A stretch of DNA of 64,000 bases, taken from positions 165,109-229,108 of the forward strand of contig JAGFVP010000008.1 in assembly GCA_021031095.1 (NCBI GenBank). Direction: 5' to 3'. Every line of letters starts with the position of its first letter. The stretch's first letter is position 1. The notes beneath the pieces were generated by a model, which saw only the letters and a program-made list of their open reading frames with translations, was not told where the DNA came from and did not search any database. Below, one piece after another: positions 11,542 through 23,064 of this stretch. The position numbers and the translations under genes were made by a program. This DNA is from Bathelium albidoporum (lineage: Eukaryota > Ascomycota > Dothideomycetes > Trypetheliales > Trypetheliaceae).

Positions 11542-13269
11542 ATGGGATCTTGCTTGAAAACTCGTGGACAGATGCTAAAAATGGTAAGTTGGCATCCTAA
11601 CCTGGCTTCGATAGCCGATCACGACTCACAACACTTTCAAGACATTTCAAGGTCGCAACTTCCTAATAACATTCTCGAGGAGACGACTGCGTCAGTGCAT
11701 GCAAATGTTCCGGTTGCTGTTGCTGCACGCTCGGAAGAACAGGCTGCCAAATCTTGGATTGACTTGCGCGCAAACATTGGTAACAGCTCCTACACAGCTG
11801 CAAATGGAACTTCGGCTGTATCGTATGTTTCTGTAGTTTTCAGGAATTGTTCGGGACCTGTTACTAATCTGGATAGCACCCACTCTCCATCACCAACAGG
11901 GGAATGGAAAACCAATGGATCTGACCTCGGTATTTCGTGGACCGCACAGAACATGACCGGTACTTGCGGACCACAGACCGAAACAATTGTTCAGAATAAC
12001 AATGGCACTGCCGTCACGCAGGTCACCGTCGTGACTCCTAACTGCGCTGGACCCCTAGCCTTGCATTCTTTTGGCCAAGCTGCAGGCCCTATCAACCCTT
12101 TCGCAGCGTCACCAACGCCAAACACAGCGACCACCACAGAACCAAATCGTGCGTCTATGTTGGAACCATTTGCGACTGGGCCAGCGAAAACTTCAAATGT
12201 TCGTCAAGAGTCCTTGTTGCCAAGTCCGCAGCCAGTCGATGGGAACTCGGGCAACCGGATATTGTCCGGAAAACTTGCTCCAGTAGCGACCGTTAAACTT
12301 ATTTCATCGCCCGAAACAGTTCATCGTCTACCAGCCGCAAGTGCGGAACCTCCTGAAACAGGTGCAGAGCTTCCTGATGGATCACATGTTGTTCCTCCTG
12401 CCACACCAGAGATGGATGATCAAGTTCCGAAACAGACTAAGCCGACAACCAATACTGCGATAGCATCATATGTTATGGCAGCTTTAGCTCCGTTGACCGC
12501 ACCAGACGAGCAAGAATCCGCGTTGTCTGACGCGGACCCATCGTCAAGCCCAATCCCAATCGACCGGTTGCTTGAAGCCCTGCAACAGAACCAGGATAGT
12601 GCTACTATTGGCGGGCATTTGCAAGCATCTTCAATAGACCAGCTAAGAAATGCAGGAATACCACAAGTTGCTGAAGGAACGGAAAACTATGCGACTCTTC
12701 TGCAGACTATCCCAAACACGGTTGCGCCAAACTCAGTACCAAAAGCAACAGATAGTGAGTTCGAAGCAGGTCATGCGGCTGTTGCAGTTTCTGCAGACTA
12801 CTCGAACTCCCCGGTATCTGGTTCAGCTACGACGGTCGGAGGTCTTGACTCCTTACCAGGCACGTCAACTGGACCGGACAGCACTGTTGGCATTGCATCG
12901 ATCGAAAAGGTTGTCGTTACCCTGGGAACTCAAATATATACTGCAGAGCGTTTTTCGGGACCTTCTACCACTTTTATTGTGTTTGGATCTAGAACTTTGG
13001 CAGTTGGGGCTCCCGCCGTGACCTTCGCAGAGAATGTCATATCAGCTGCGAGTAATGACATCATCGTCGATGGCATACTATCCGCTTTTTCGGTTTCTAC
13101 CCCAAGCGAAACAGGATCTATCTCCGCAGATTCGGCGCCAGCTAGTAGTGGGACTCACGCAGAAGCTGTTTCTGCACAGGCAAATGATGGTGGAAACCCG
13201 GTCCATGGAACGCATTTTATCTACTACATGTCGTTCTGTACTTTGGCATTCTTGCTGCTCTACGTCTGA
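11542..13269 (+). CDS. Orphan Ser/Thr-rich surface protein with GPI-like C-terminus
   Basis: Open frame of 575 aa that I cannot place in a named family. The N-terminal part contains two related Asn-rich modules, each ending in NC(S/A)GP (FRNCSGPV and TPNCAGPL), which look like an internal duplication. A long Pro/Ser/Thr-rich middle follows. Near the C-terminus a beta-rich module reads VVTLGTQIYTAERF...TFIVFGSRTLAVGAPAVTF, a pattern common in fungal wall proteins. The last 20 residues (THFIYYMSFCTLAFLLLYV) are hydrophobic, as in a GPI-attachment signal. The start is uncertain: ATG 11542 gives no signal peptide, and a GTAAGT at 11583 with AG at about 11640 could be an intron, which would point to an upstream first exon. 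Probable location is the cell surface; role unknown. Confidence 0.6.
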   Translation: MGSCLKTRGQMLKMVSWHPNLASIADHDSQHFQDISRSQLPNNILEETTASVHANVPVAVAARSEEQAAKSWIDLRANIGNSSYTAANGTSAVSYVSVVFRNCSGPVTNLDSTHSPSPTGEWKTNGSDLGISWTAQNMTGTCGPQTETIVQNNNGTAVTQVTVVTPNCAGPLALHSFGQAAGPINPFAASPTPNTATTTEPNRASMLEPFATGPAKTSNVRQESLLPSPQPVDGNSGNRILSGKLAPVATVKLISSPETVHRLPAASAEPPETGAELPDGSHVVPPATPEMDDQVPKQTKPTTNTAIASYVMAALAPLTAPDEQESALSDADPSSSPIPIDRLLEALQQNQDSATIGGHLQASSIDQLRNAGIPQVAEGTENYATLLQTIPNTVAPNSVPKATDSEFEAGHAAVAVSADYSNSPVSGSATTVGGLDSLPGTSTGPDSTVGIASIEKVVVTLGTQIYTAERFSGPSTTFIVFGSRTLAVGAPAVTFAENVISAASNDIIVDGILSAFSVSTPSETGSISADSAPASSGTHAEAVSAQANDGGNPVHGTHFIYYMSFCTLAFLLLYV

Positions 13270-14618
13270 CTTTCTGTACTGGCAAGAATGCCTTTCATAT
13301 GAAATCTCCAGAAAAATTCGGAGACTTCCCACATGTGAACAGCGATGAGGACTCCTCCACTTTTTCAATGAAACCTTCGGAATGAAGAGATGGGAACGCG
13401 GCCCAGCCTAGCCCATTGACACTCCCGAATCAATGAGTGGCACGACAACTAGCACATTATTTCAGCAGACACATTGGTGCTTGATGCTTTGCGAATTTCT
13501 GAATTAACTGCAGGACCTTGGCCAGACTCTACTTACGTCCAAGAGCCGATCATGTGCCTCTCAAAGCTCTGCTTGCATATTTGTTAGTCAACCCTAGCAC
13601 CATAATATTATTCGGATACTCTGGCTCAATACAAGCCCTTTGACACGAAGATCTTCGAAGGGTGGACTTTTCTTCGCACTCCGATAATGCGCCTCTCCAG
13701 CATTAGTTCGGTCGTGGTGTCCTTATCTTACGCGATATCGTTGATACATTCATGTCATTCAACGGCGATACCAAAGTTGGATGCACGCTTGTCTGTTACC
13801 GACGGACACTGGTGTATTGTTTACAGCTAAGTCAGCACGTTGGACTGCCAGAATAAGTTGCTGAGTATGTGGAAGACGATCTTGTTAATGAAAGACCTGC
13901 TGACACTCACCAACAGGGCCGAGAAGCATGATGGGTAGATATGCTTTCAAAGTCTTCTAAAATCTAAACGAAAACTATTTCGTGATATCACTATCAACAA
14001 CCATTTGCAGATCTCTCGGTGCAGCTAGTTGCTGTACAATTGATGGGAAACTGGCATCGAGGTGGATGTATCATTTGTCTGTCATATACTAGATGTCAGC
14101 GCTTAGGTCCAGAACCATGTGTGTGAGCAATCTTGGGAATCTTCAGAACAGCGGATAATCTTCCTAAGCATCCAGTTTCTAACTTACCAGAACATGAGAA
14201 AAGAAGAGCTAAACAAGAGAACAAAAACTTGATTACTGTACTTGGATCCAGCCCAGCTTCATGCCTCGGAAGCTCCCAATTGCATCTGAAGTCCGAGTCC
14301 GCAATAGACACTAGCTGCGTGGTGGGTTAAATACACGGGTGACTGATATTAAGAACTGAAGGGGTACTCAACATCATTAAGTCTTCAGCTAATGAGTTGC
14401 TTGTTACAACAAAAGCGAGTAATAAACCATTTCACAGCCATTCGTGTCGGAGACTTGCCTCGTCAGTGAGATGAGTATCGAACTGAATGTTTACAATTTT
14501 CCTAAATCGGATCAGTGGAAACATTTCTTATCGATAAGCAATTTGGGGCTTTTTCTGACCCTCGCCCAGCTACACATATTGCCCTAATTCACAGCTTCGA
14601 CTGCTGCATTTTCGCATT
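13270..14618. other. Spacer of 1.35 kb
   Basis: Rather AT-rich, with no open frame above about 70 codons and no recognised motif. It should hold the 3' UTR of the surface-protein gene and the promoter of RMT2. Confidence 0.4.
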
Positions 14619-15969
14619 ATGGATGAAGCGAATACGACCGGAGAAATTGACCTCTTGACCCAATCGATCCTGCTTGCCTCATCGAACCATGACTTAAAAG
14701 CCTTGACAGACCTCCTCCGTGACGGTTCTGCCAACGTACAGGATGCAGAAACAGGCTTTACCTCACTCCATGCAGCGATAGCGGCTTGCGAGATTGATGA
14801 AGAGGAAATTCAAAGACCATTTGGGAATACCAATGGAAATCCAGAAACTGCCCCATCTACAGAGGAAGAGGCAGCAATAGAAACGGTGAAGTTATTGCTG
14901 CAAAACGGGGCGATTTGGAACGATCTAGACAAGAACAATGAGACACCTGGATGCATTGCTCGAAGACTAGGTCTCAGTTCACTCTACAATGTCTTGGTTG
15001 ATGCTGGAGTAAGAGCTGAGTTGCTGTTTGGTAGGTTAGATGAGTATCAGGCCCTCAGCGACGGCGAGGATGATGAAGATGTGCAAGAAGATAGCGGCGC
15101 GACTCAACCTGCAACTGAGCCCATGGGGAAGGAACAACATCAGACTGAGCCATCTATACCTGAAGCACGCGTGGATCACAGGGAAGACGTTGCAGCGTCC
15201 CAGGCGACAGATGACGTCTCATTGGACAATAATACCTATCTCCGTTCTGCACTGACTTTCACCCAAGATAAACTGCTGGATGATTCCGCTAATGCTGTGA
15301 TGATGTCTTGGGAAACCACAATCATGAACCGACATGCCGAGATTCTTTTACCAGTCGAAGGGCTTCGAGCTCTCAATGTTGGTCATGGAATGGGGATTGT
15401 CGACACCGCTATTCAATCCCACTCACCAAGAACACACCATATCATTGAGGCTCATCCCCAGGTCATACAGCAGATGCGGGAAAGGGGATGGTTTCACAAG
15501 CCTGGTGTCGTGATACATGAGGGTCGATGGCAGGACATCGTGCCAAAGCTCATTGAGGATGGTATTATGTTTGATGGCATCTACTATGATACATTTGCCG
15601 AAGACTACAAGGCCTTGAAAGATTTCTTCTCCGAACATGTTATTGGATTGCTTGATCCCGCTGGTGGAAGAGATGGCGAAGGGGGAAAATTCAGCTTCTA
15701 CAACGGCCTGGGTGCAGACAGACAGATCTGTTACGATGTTTATACAAAGGTGCGGAGTTACTGACGTGTTCTGGCCTTTAGAAACCTCAAGCAACTGATC
15801 CACTTTTCAGGTGTCGGAAATGGATTTATTCGAAGCCGGCTTTGACACCAAGTGGGAAGATGTACCCGTGCCCGCAAACTTGATGGACCCTTCTAATTGG
15901 AAAGACATTCGCCGTCCTTATTGGGCATTGGACATATATCGGTTGCCAACCTGTATGTTCATTGGGTAA
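14619..15969 (+). CDS. RMT2: Protein arginine N-methyltransferase 2 (RMT2)
   Basis: Two exons, 14619-15749 and 15811-15969, giving 429 aa; the intron is 61 nt. The N-terminal third (about 20-135) is ankyrin-like (GFTSLHAAIAACE, IETVKLLLQNGA, LYNVLVDAG). An acidic linker follows, then a GAMT-like methyltransferase domain starting near VMMSWETTIMNRHAEIL. The SAM-binding loop reads ALNVGHGMGIVDTAIQ (about 249-264), followed by HHIIEAHPQV and FDGIYYDTFAEDY. The C-terminus YWALDIYRLP is family-typical and is created by the splice. Yeast Rmt2 methylates the delta nitrogen of arginine in ribosomal protein L12 using S-adenosylmethionine. The length and order match the family, and all motifs seem intact, so an active enzyme is expected. 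Confidence 0.95.
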
Positions 15970-16814
15970 CTAGAGAATGACAGAAAGGGTCAAACTCGCT
16001 GGACATGATGACAGTTCATTCCAACGAAGGGTTCGGTTGCGGAGGAGCTCGCTGGTTGACTTGCAACTTATGAACAGGCTATCGGTGACTCTTGCCCTAA
16101 CGATGCTGAAGAGCCCATTGACTGGGATATGTGTAGGGGATAGTGTTGTGAAAAGAAACTCTCCAACGGATCGTCGGTATACGTTTGAGTCATCAACAAT
16201 CACCGATGCCGTCTGACTGGTTCCCTTAAATCGGCGACATTGCCTTCAGTACCCTACAAAATTCTTCGACACGTCCAGCTTGACTGTCCATGCCGTGGAT
16301 TCGGATAAAAGCTCATGCGACAGGCAAGCGATTCATCCGCAGCGCCTCTCATTCGTGATCTCCCGCTCGGTTTACGATCACGCAGAACTGTACGAATACT
16401 AGGATTCTGTGGTTCATATGACACAGAAGTCACCTGAAATGCATCTAAGTATGCTTCTTGCAAATGGAGAACCCATTGACTCACCTTCGTCGATTGGGGC
16501 GTCGTTGTTCACTTGCAGGGACAGGCCGAACTATCTCAAAATGGACATTCTCGCTTTCTCTAAGGTAAGTACGATTGGAACCCAGAGCCACTTACACCGA
16601 CATCGAATGCAGGCTGCTTCGTGTATGGTCGACTCGTAGCTGCTTTACACTCATCCTTTGCGATGTTACCGCAGCTGAGACACTTGATACCTGGCCAATA
16701 GAGTTCCTATGAATGTAATCCCCAATTTCCACGTAGAATGCTTCCTATGTACCCGTTCAGAGCCTCGTTCCCTGGACCGATCGAGGACAGTTAGACTTCG
16801 AAGTTGGCAATACA
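15970..16814. other. Convergent spacer between RMT2 and the sirtuin gene
   Basis: The two flanking genes point toward each other, so this 845 bp should be 3' UTRs and intergenic DNA. Small open frames on both strands have no recognised motif. Confidence 0.4.
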
Positions 16815-18142
16815 TTAGAGTGCGGACTTTATATGTGGATAGACATGGTCTAAGCCGTTACATCCGCTAGGATTTGTGACCTCTTGCTCAATCTTGTCCG
16901 CTGTAGGCTCACTACTATCCCCATTTTTTAGAGTCGCATAATGCTTTTCTTTTTCACTCTCAGGGTCTTTCTTTTGGTAAGCTTCCTTCAATTTTTGTCC
17001 AGTGTATTCCTCAGCTTTCCGTCCATTGATTGGTAATCTCTCCCCTCCGTGTTCTGCCTTTACCCTCTCGATGTGGTTTGATGACAATTTGAGCGTCTCG
17101 TCAACTTCTCTCGTCAATTTGTCGACTTCGGCTTCCAAAGCGGCGTCTTTGTCCTTAGGAGTGCTCCCTTCTGACGCCTCAGCATCCGCACCAGTCTTTG
17201 CTTCTGTGGTTTCTGCCCCTGTTAAAGCCCATTCTGCCTCCAATTCTTTCAGCCATCCACATGCTTCGGCGATTTTTCTCACGCCGGCGTCGCAGTCGCC
17301 CAACACAAGGACATCATCGCCGCGACTCCCCAGTCCTCCAACTCGTTCAAGATTGATCAAAACTCGCGGAACCCGTGCTTCGACAAAAGAGGGTAGGCTG
17401 GCGAACGGTTGTACTGTCAAACTAGTTCCCATGACGAAGCAGAGATCTGCCAAGGCTGGTGTTTCTCTTTCTTGAAAAAATTTGGCTGGTAGTTGCTCTC
17501 CAAAGAACACAATATCAGGCTTCACCAGGCCGTCACAGTTGCTTGCCTGACATCTTGGTACGTCCATGTTCTTCACATGCTCTTTCATATCCCTATCCGG
17601 ATATGGCTTCCGGCATTCAATACATCGTTGTGTCGCAAAGCTACCATGTGCTTCCACAATTTTGTCATCTGGTATACCAGCCTCACGCTCCAGGCAATCT
17701 ATGTTCTGCGTGAACAAGCGAAGCAATAACCCCTTCTTATGCAAGAGCGAAATGAATGAGTGAGTTATAGTCGGTCGATAGCGTCCGGGGTAGAGCTCAC
17801 GTGCGAGTGTGTAGAAGGGGAGAGGATTGTTTCTGAAATACGAGATATCGAAAACCGCTTCGGGGTTTGGAAGTTGGAGACGAGCAAGGTTGGCATAGAG
17901 TCCCGTGTCTGGCGACCGAAAGTCTGGGATTCCAGCTGAAGTAGAGATGCCTGCTCCCGTCTGAACAGCGTCCCAGATTAATAAAGTACCGCACCGTCGA
18001 GTCTTGTATTTTGGCTTACCATCACCACAATCCTTTTTGCCTTCCCGCTTTTTATGTAATCTGCCAAGGCCGAGATTGTTCTGCTGCTCAGCGTCTGGGT
18101 CGGGACGCTCTCGTCTACGGGAGACGAAGCTTCTTGACCCAT
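16815..18142 (-). CDS. NAD-dependent deacetylase, Hst2-type sirtuin
   Basis: Two exons on the minus strand, 18142-18020 and 17960-16815, with a 59-nt intron; the protein is 422 aa. The junction restores the NAD-binding motif VVMTGAGISTSAGIPDFRSP (from about residue 39). FTQNIDCLER and the catalytic His in VEAHGSF (H146) follow. Four zinc cysteines are at 154, 157, 178 and 183. GTSLTVQPFASL and LINLERVG complete the Rossmann domain. The start MGQEASSPVDES resembles known Hst2 N-termini; starting further upstream in the exon-2 frame would read through the intron and lose the Gly-rich motif. Class I sirtuins of the Hst2 group remove acetyl groups from histone H4K16 and other proteins. The C-terminal 120 residues are a charged, Glu/Lys-rich tail, probably disordered. 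Confidence 0.95.
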
Positions 18143-20269
18143 GATAGCAGACCAATCTCCCCGTTCGCCTCTGTTGTTCTTCTTCCCAGCTTTCCCTTGC
18201 CGGTGGGTTTTGTGTTTGCGGCCTATCTTGAGAGTTTTCGATGCAGGTGGTTGCGCTAGGTAGGCCGGAGTTTGATAGAATGTATATAAAACTCATTGAT
18301 ATTATTATGTTAGTGTCTGTGTTGTAGTGTGCTATTGAGGCGCCTGCCACGTCAGGTAACACATGAGACGCGTTTGAGGTTGCGTCATAATGAATGGTGG
18401 GGTCTCTGGTACCTTTCTAGATTGTTTCCCATCCAACTCAACAACAAATTGACGCTTACCAGGTAGGTAGCTGTGCTCTTTGATATTGTGTGGATCCTTA
18501 AACCGACCACAATGTGGGAACCATTCAAACGAATTGGTCACCAGCGTTTTTCAAAGAATGCGACAGCACGCATTACGCAGCTGCACGCAAGTTTGACATT
18601 GTTCAACATATCTCCGCTCACATGGACTATTACACTCTGGTGACACTGTCATGCACAGTAAGTCTGCGCATTTGCAGTTAGAGATTTCCCTTGGCGGAGC
18701 CAAAATGGTCTCTACTTCAGGTACCTGGTTCTGTTGCCCTAAGTCATGCCTCTCATGGACAAATCGAGTCCTCACAGCTTCACCACGGCAACTTCTGCCA
18801 GCCATTGCACTCAGCGTTCTTCATGTTACAAAGACCCTGTAATTCAGCTATACGAATCACATATTCAGTCTGCGGGGGTAACTCTAGCTAATGAAGAAAT
18901 GTATAATTGTTTCACCCTACCTATTGGTGTTTGCTCAGTTATAATCAGCCGTGCGTCTCAGTGCATGCAACGTCAAGCATCGGGAATTAGATTTGACGTC
19001 CACTGCTATCCCTATTTTTTCAAGATCGGCGGGCATTCGGCCGATCCAAACGCCATCCAGAGCCTTGGCAGCCTGGTATATCCCGACGAGTTTCTTGTAA
19101 TAGGTATCATACCAGCCTTCTCTACTTCTCAATTAGGCGCGATCGTCCAATCGGAAACGCTACGCTGCCAGACTAGCAGCACTTCGAGACACCTCTTCAT
19201 TACCGAGCCCGGCGCCTTCCTGGTAGTTTTAAATCCCTCTCTATGGAGGTAGCTTGGGGTATGTGTACCGCAGCCAGAGTGTTGGAACCATTTCCTACGA
19301 GAAAAGGCACACCTGTAAGGTGCATGAGAGATACCAGTTCTGTTGCTTGCTCGGACGTAAGACCAGGTATGATTATTTTGCTGCCCAATGTCTCATTCAC
19401 AAGCAAAATTCCCTGTCGAACGTGAAACATGCATGCGGCTATAGAACAGCCAGAGGCGGAAGCAAGAGACAGGCAGAGCAAACATCAGGAACTGGTTGCT
19501 TGAATGCTCCAGGAAGTTACTGGATTTCCAAAGCGGGTATCCACCCTCAGTAACGCCTTAATGAGTAAGGGATCTGAGCTGCTGTCGGTTAGTCTTTCGG
19601 TCTTTTTGGAAAGCTTGAAATATGAGCATAGTAGCCCATGAAGCCAGGCATCAAGGTCTCGTTGGTGTCAATCACATTGCTTTTACTCTCCCCTGGCTCG
19701 GCAGAAGAGCTGGAGATAGCCTCAATGCCGGTTATCAGGCCATTTTCCAGGGCCACAAGTCTTCAGCTCCGCTGCAAAAGTGAAATGACTAATAGTGACA
19801 TAATGTCGGATTCCGGATGGTGGGCATTTGGGTAAGGAGGTCGGCGAGCACAGTACATACAAGCGCACTGCTGGCCTGCACGTTTAAATAGATTCCGGCT
19901 CTTTCATGATACAAAACGGCTATGTTAGCTGCTTACGCGTCAGTGAACGAATCTGCTCAGAGCAAGGCTGGTTATTACAACAAACGTCGAGTAAATTGGG
20001 GTTGGGCAAGGGAAAGTCGACAAGCGGTGGGTTTTCGGCATTCCCCGATCGGGCTCATTGCGCGAGTATCCCTGACAGCATAATAGCTACTCTTCTTACC
20101 CTGCCAATGTCCAGCTTGAACCTGTGGCAAAGTCATGCCCTACTCATTACAAATGGGCCATATGGGGTCGCATCACCACATGCGGGTCATTTCTTGTACT
20201 GCTTCCGTCCCAATGCAACCTTGTTCGACTAATCCAAATAATCATCTGTAAAGGATTCCGGTGAACAGC
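18143..20269. other. Spacer of 2.1 kb with weak coding candidates
   Basis: No gene can be assigned. Two minus-strand frames look slightly protein-like: 18551-18805 (84 aa, cysteine-rich C-terminus) and about 19200-19481 (no ATG, containing GVPFLVGNGSNTLAAVHIPQ). A plus-strand frame of 168 codons at 18746-19252 overlaps the first. None shows a family motif or a clear set of splice sites. The last part should be the promoter of the Zn2Cys6 regulator gene. Confidence 0.35.
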
Positions 20270-21938
20270 ATGGTCAATGTTGCAGGTCGTAGTAAAGGTA
20301 TGTCGTTGTGGTTTGCCTTGCCTCTAACCAGAAGCTAACTTGCGTGGAGGATGCTCGGCTTGTAGGCGCCGGAAGGTAAAGTGCGGTAAGCACATTATCG
20401 CTCCTTGGCATGTCAATTAAGGGCTCATTTTCAACGATCCGCTAGATGAAAGGGAGCCCATCTGCGCGCGCTGCGAGCGCCATGGTCTGGAATGTAGCGG
20501 CGTACGTGGGACGGTCTTTATAGATTCGACCCGCACCTTCACCAAGATTCCACGCAAAAAAGCGGAATCGGCCCGTAAACAGCGATCTGGAGATCCTGAA
20601 AGTTTGCGGATGACAGGAGCAGCGCTGGACGTGCCCAAATCACCGCATCTCGCTGCATTTCGAGATGATTTCTGTATAGCTTACACAACCAAGTTTTTAC
20701 TTCGTGGTGGCCCCGTCTATTTGGCTATTAAGACTGTCGATTTGGACAGACAGAATCCTAGACAGGGACTGTTGCACGATGCCCTGCTGACTCTCGCAAC
20801 AACTTTTTTTGGACACCAGCATAAAGACGACGGTACCCGACAGAAAGGCTACCGGCTGTACGGGTCTACATTGAAAGCCCTTAACCAGGCTCTGGGTACC
20901 GAACTAGCTAGATCTGACGATGTATTGCTGTGTGTTGTCACTTTGGGTTTACTGGAAACATTTGTCCCTTCCAGCCAATTCTCTTGGCTAATGCACATTC
21001 GGGGCATGGAGAAATTGCTCGAATTACGTGGACCAGAGGCGCATCAGGACCCTTTCTCAAGACAAATTCTCCAGGGTCTTCGACGCATGCTGATATTTGG
21101 TTCGCTGAATACCTCAATTCCCAGCATCTTAGCCCGACGGGAATGGAAGACCCTTGAATGGCGGTCGGACGCCATTCAAAAGAACACAGATGAAGACCTG
21201 TTGAACATTCTTGCAGATTGTCCCGCTCTCTTTAATCGACGAGATGAGCTGTTGCATTTATTTAACAACGATCAAAATGCCTCAGCCCTGGAATTACGGA
21301 CAAGTATTCTAAAAGAGGGCAAAGCGCTGCTTGGGGAGCTTCGAATTTGGCGCCAGGAGTGGGGTGAAGATCTGCGCGATGTGATGAGCGAAAGGTCCAA
21401 AACCCCGTCCGAGTACCTTTCCAGTCCATCAAGCGGAGACGAACTTCCGATAACGACCGGCACGTTCAGTGGCTCCGCCGCTGATGCTACCACGATGATG
21501 CTGTATTTCTCCACACACATTCATATCCTGGATTTGATGACGAGCGTGACGACGATTCCCCCCGCTGCCCTGACGGTCGTTCGTCAGGAATCTCTGGACC
21601 CTCGAGTATTCCCTTTGGATCTCGGCCCTACCGCTCCCCGCCATCTTGAGGTAGTTGCAGATCAAAAGCACTATCTGAAGCGTCTTCATAACGCGGCGCT
21701 GAATATCGCTCGTATTGTACCTTACCATCTTTCCATAAGAGAAAAGCTTGACGCAGGATCTCTGCATATAGGTGGCATGGCAGTCAAGTTGGCATGGAAA
21801 GCATTCCAAGGCGAGGCAACAGTCGAAGGGAGATGGCTAAAAGAGACAATTCTCAAGTTTCAGAAAGATCTCCCTTTTGCAGAAGGACCTCGGGGGAAAG
21901 ACAAAGTGGCGAGAAAGGTCCCTGATTACAAAAAGTAA
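20270..21938 (+). CDS. Zn2Cys6 fungal transcription factor
   Basis: Three exons, 20270-20297, 20350-20385 and 20446-21938, giving 518 aa; introns are 52 and 60 nt. Splicing assembles the zinc cluster from three exons: cysteines at residues 11, 14, 21, 28, 31 and 38 with the canonical spacing C-x2-C-x6-C-x6-C-x2-C-x6-C, starting GCSACRRRKVKCDERE. The second exon is only 36 nt and carries the first three cysteines. A basic linker (IPRKKAESARKQRS) follows. The rest resembles the fungal-specific middle homology region, including LHDALLTLATTFFGHQH and LLETFVPSSQFSWLMHIRGMEKLLELRGP. It should bind CGG-type half sites as a dimer in the nucleus. Target genes cannot be inferred, as the neighbours do not form a cluster. 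Confidence 0.93.
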
Positions 21939-23064
21939 AGACTTGGAAAACCGCTCATTAATCTGCAAACGCTGTGCTTTCCACGCCAACGGGAGAATGA
22001 CCAATACCTTGCCTTTCCGACATGAGGCCATGATATTTTTCACCGGACTGGCACTGTTTCGCCAGTGCAATGCCGAGATTCTGAGGCAAGCACCCAGCAT
22101 TGAAGCGTGCCTTCATATGGTGCTTGGATGTGGTCTAAATTCTACCAGTCGCATAAATTGCCTCTTTCGTCTGGTCTCGGGGAGAAACGGGGCAATGGCC
22201 TCCTGTGGATTTATAGATACTATATTTATCTGAATCATGGACATTCATGCGGTGACCCCGGATTGCGGCCGATGAAAACTGTTGGATATCACATAGGAAC
22301 GGGAAGAAAATTTATTGTCAATGTATCGAGAGTAATCTTAAAAAGATGCGGCGAAAGGGATCCTTTCCCGCTCGTTAAATTGTATTGATTCTTTATCAAT
22401 CGCACTTAAATGGGTTTGAAGTCTCCGAAATTCTCTCCGATTAAACGCGCGCTATCTATCACTTACACTTCGACGATGTAAACCCAATTGAATACGTGAT
22501 CAATGGGTCCCCGCTGATAAGAAGATCAGGACCAAAGTCGTGCCCAGGTAATGCTTGTTTGCGCGTTCGGTCGAGAACATCTTTCTGCCACAGAAACGAT
22601 AAGGTTTCATACGTACTGTACTCGCATATTTCACCGGTGAGGAAGCAAGCTCTTCCTGACCAAAATCGGACACTGTCCCAAAAGGCACGAAAGCGGGGAT
22701 ATCCATCTGACAGGGCACTTCCTGTCCCGTGAGTAAGATCAGACCTTTGACTTAATGGCACCAACACGGATCAGAAAGGGAACAGCTAGTCAGTCAGTAT
22801 GGTGCTGAGAAGTGATCAAAGTCAAGAAACTGGCATTGGCTTTGTGGCGCTACAACGCTTACTAGAAGCAGTATGTTGTGGTGGGCCAATCATTTATTAT
22901 GATGTGGAATGCTCTAACACTCCACAGGCTTGCAATTATCCCAATAGTATTGGTGTCGGCACTACATCAATCCTGCAAACGGATGTTGGCTGATACAGCG
23001 TACAAAGATTTTGGTTATTAGGTGTACAGATGATAGCCGTACTTACGCTCTTTCCAAAGTCCCG
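21939..23064. other. Convergent spacer, 1.1 kb
   Basis: This lies between the 3' ends of the Zn2Cys6 gene and the fucosidase gene. Open frames of up to about 118 codons occur on both strands but carry no recognised motif, and I see no repeats. Confidence 0.4.

Noticed and set aside
16815..18362. A longer sirtuin of 515 aa read as one uninterrupted frame
   Set aside because: That reading passes through the intron and loses the VVMTGAGIS motif; the spliced form from ATG 18142 restores it.
18746..19252. A 168-codon plus-strand frame
   Set aside because: There are no motifs, the composition is mixed, and it overlaps a competing minus-strand frame; not enough evidence to call it a gene.
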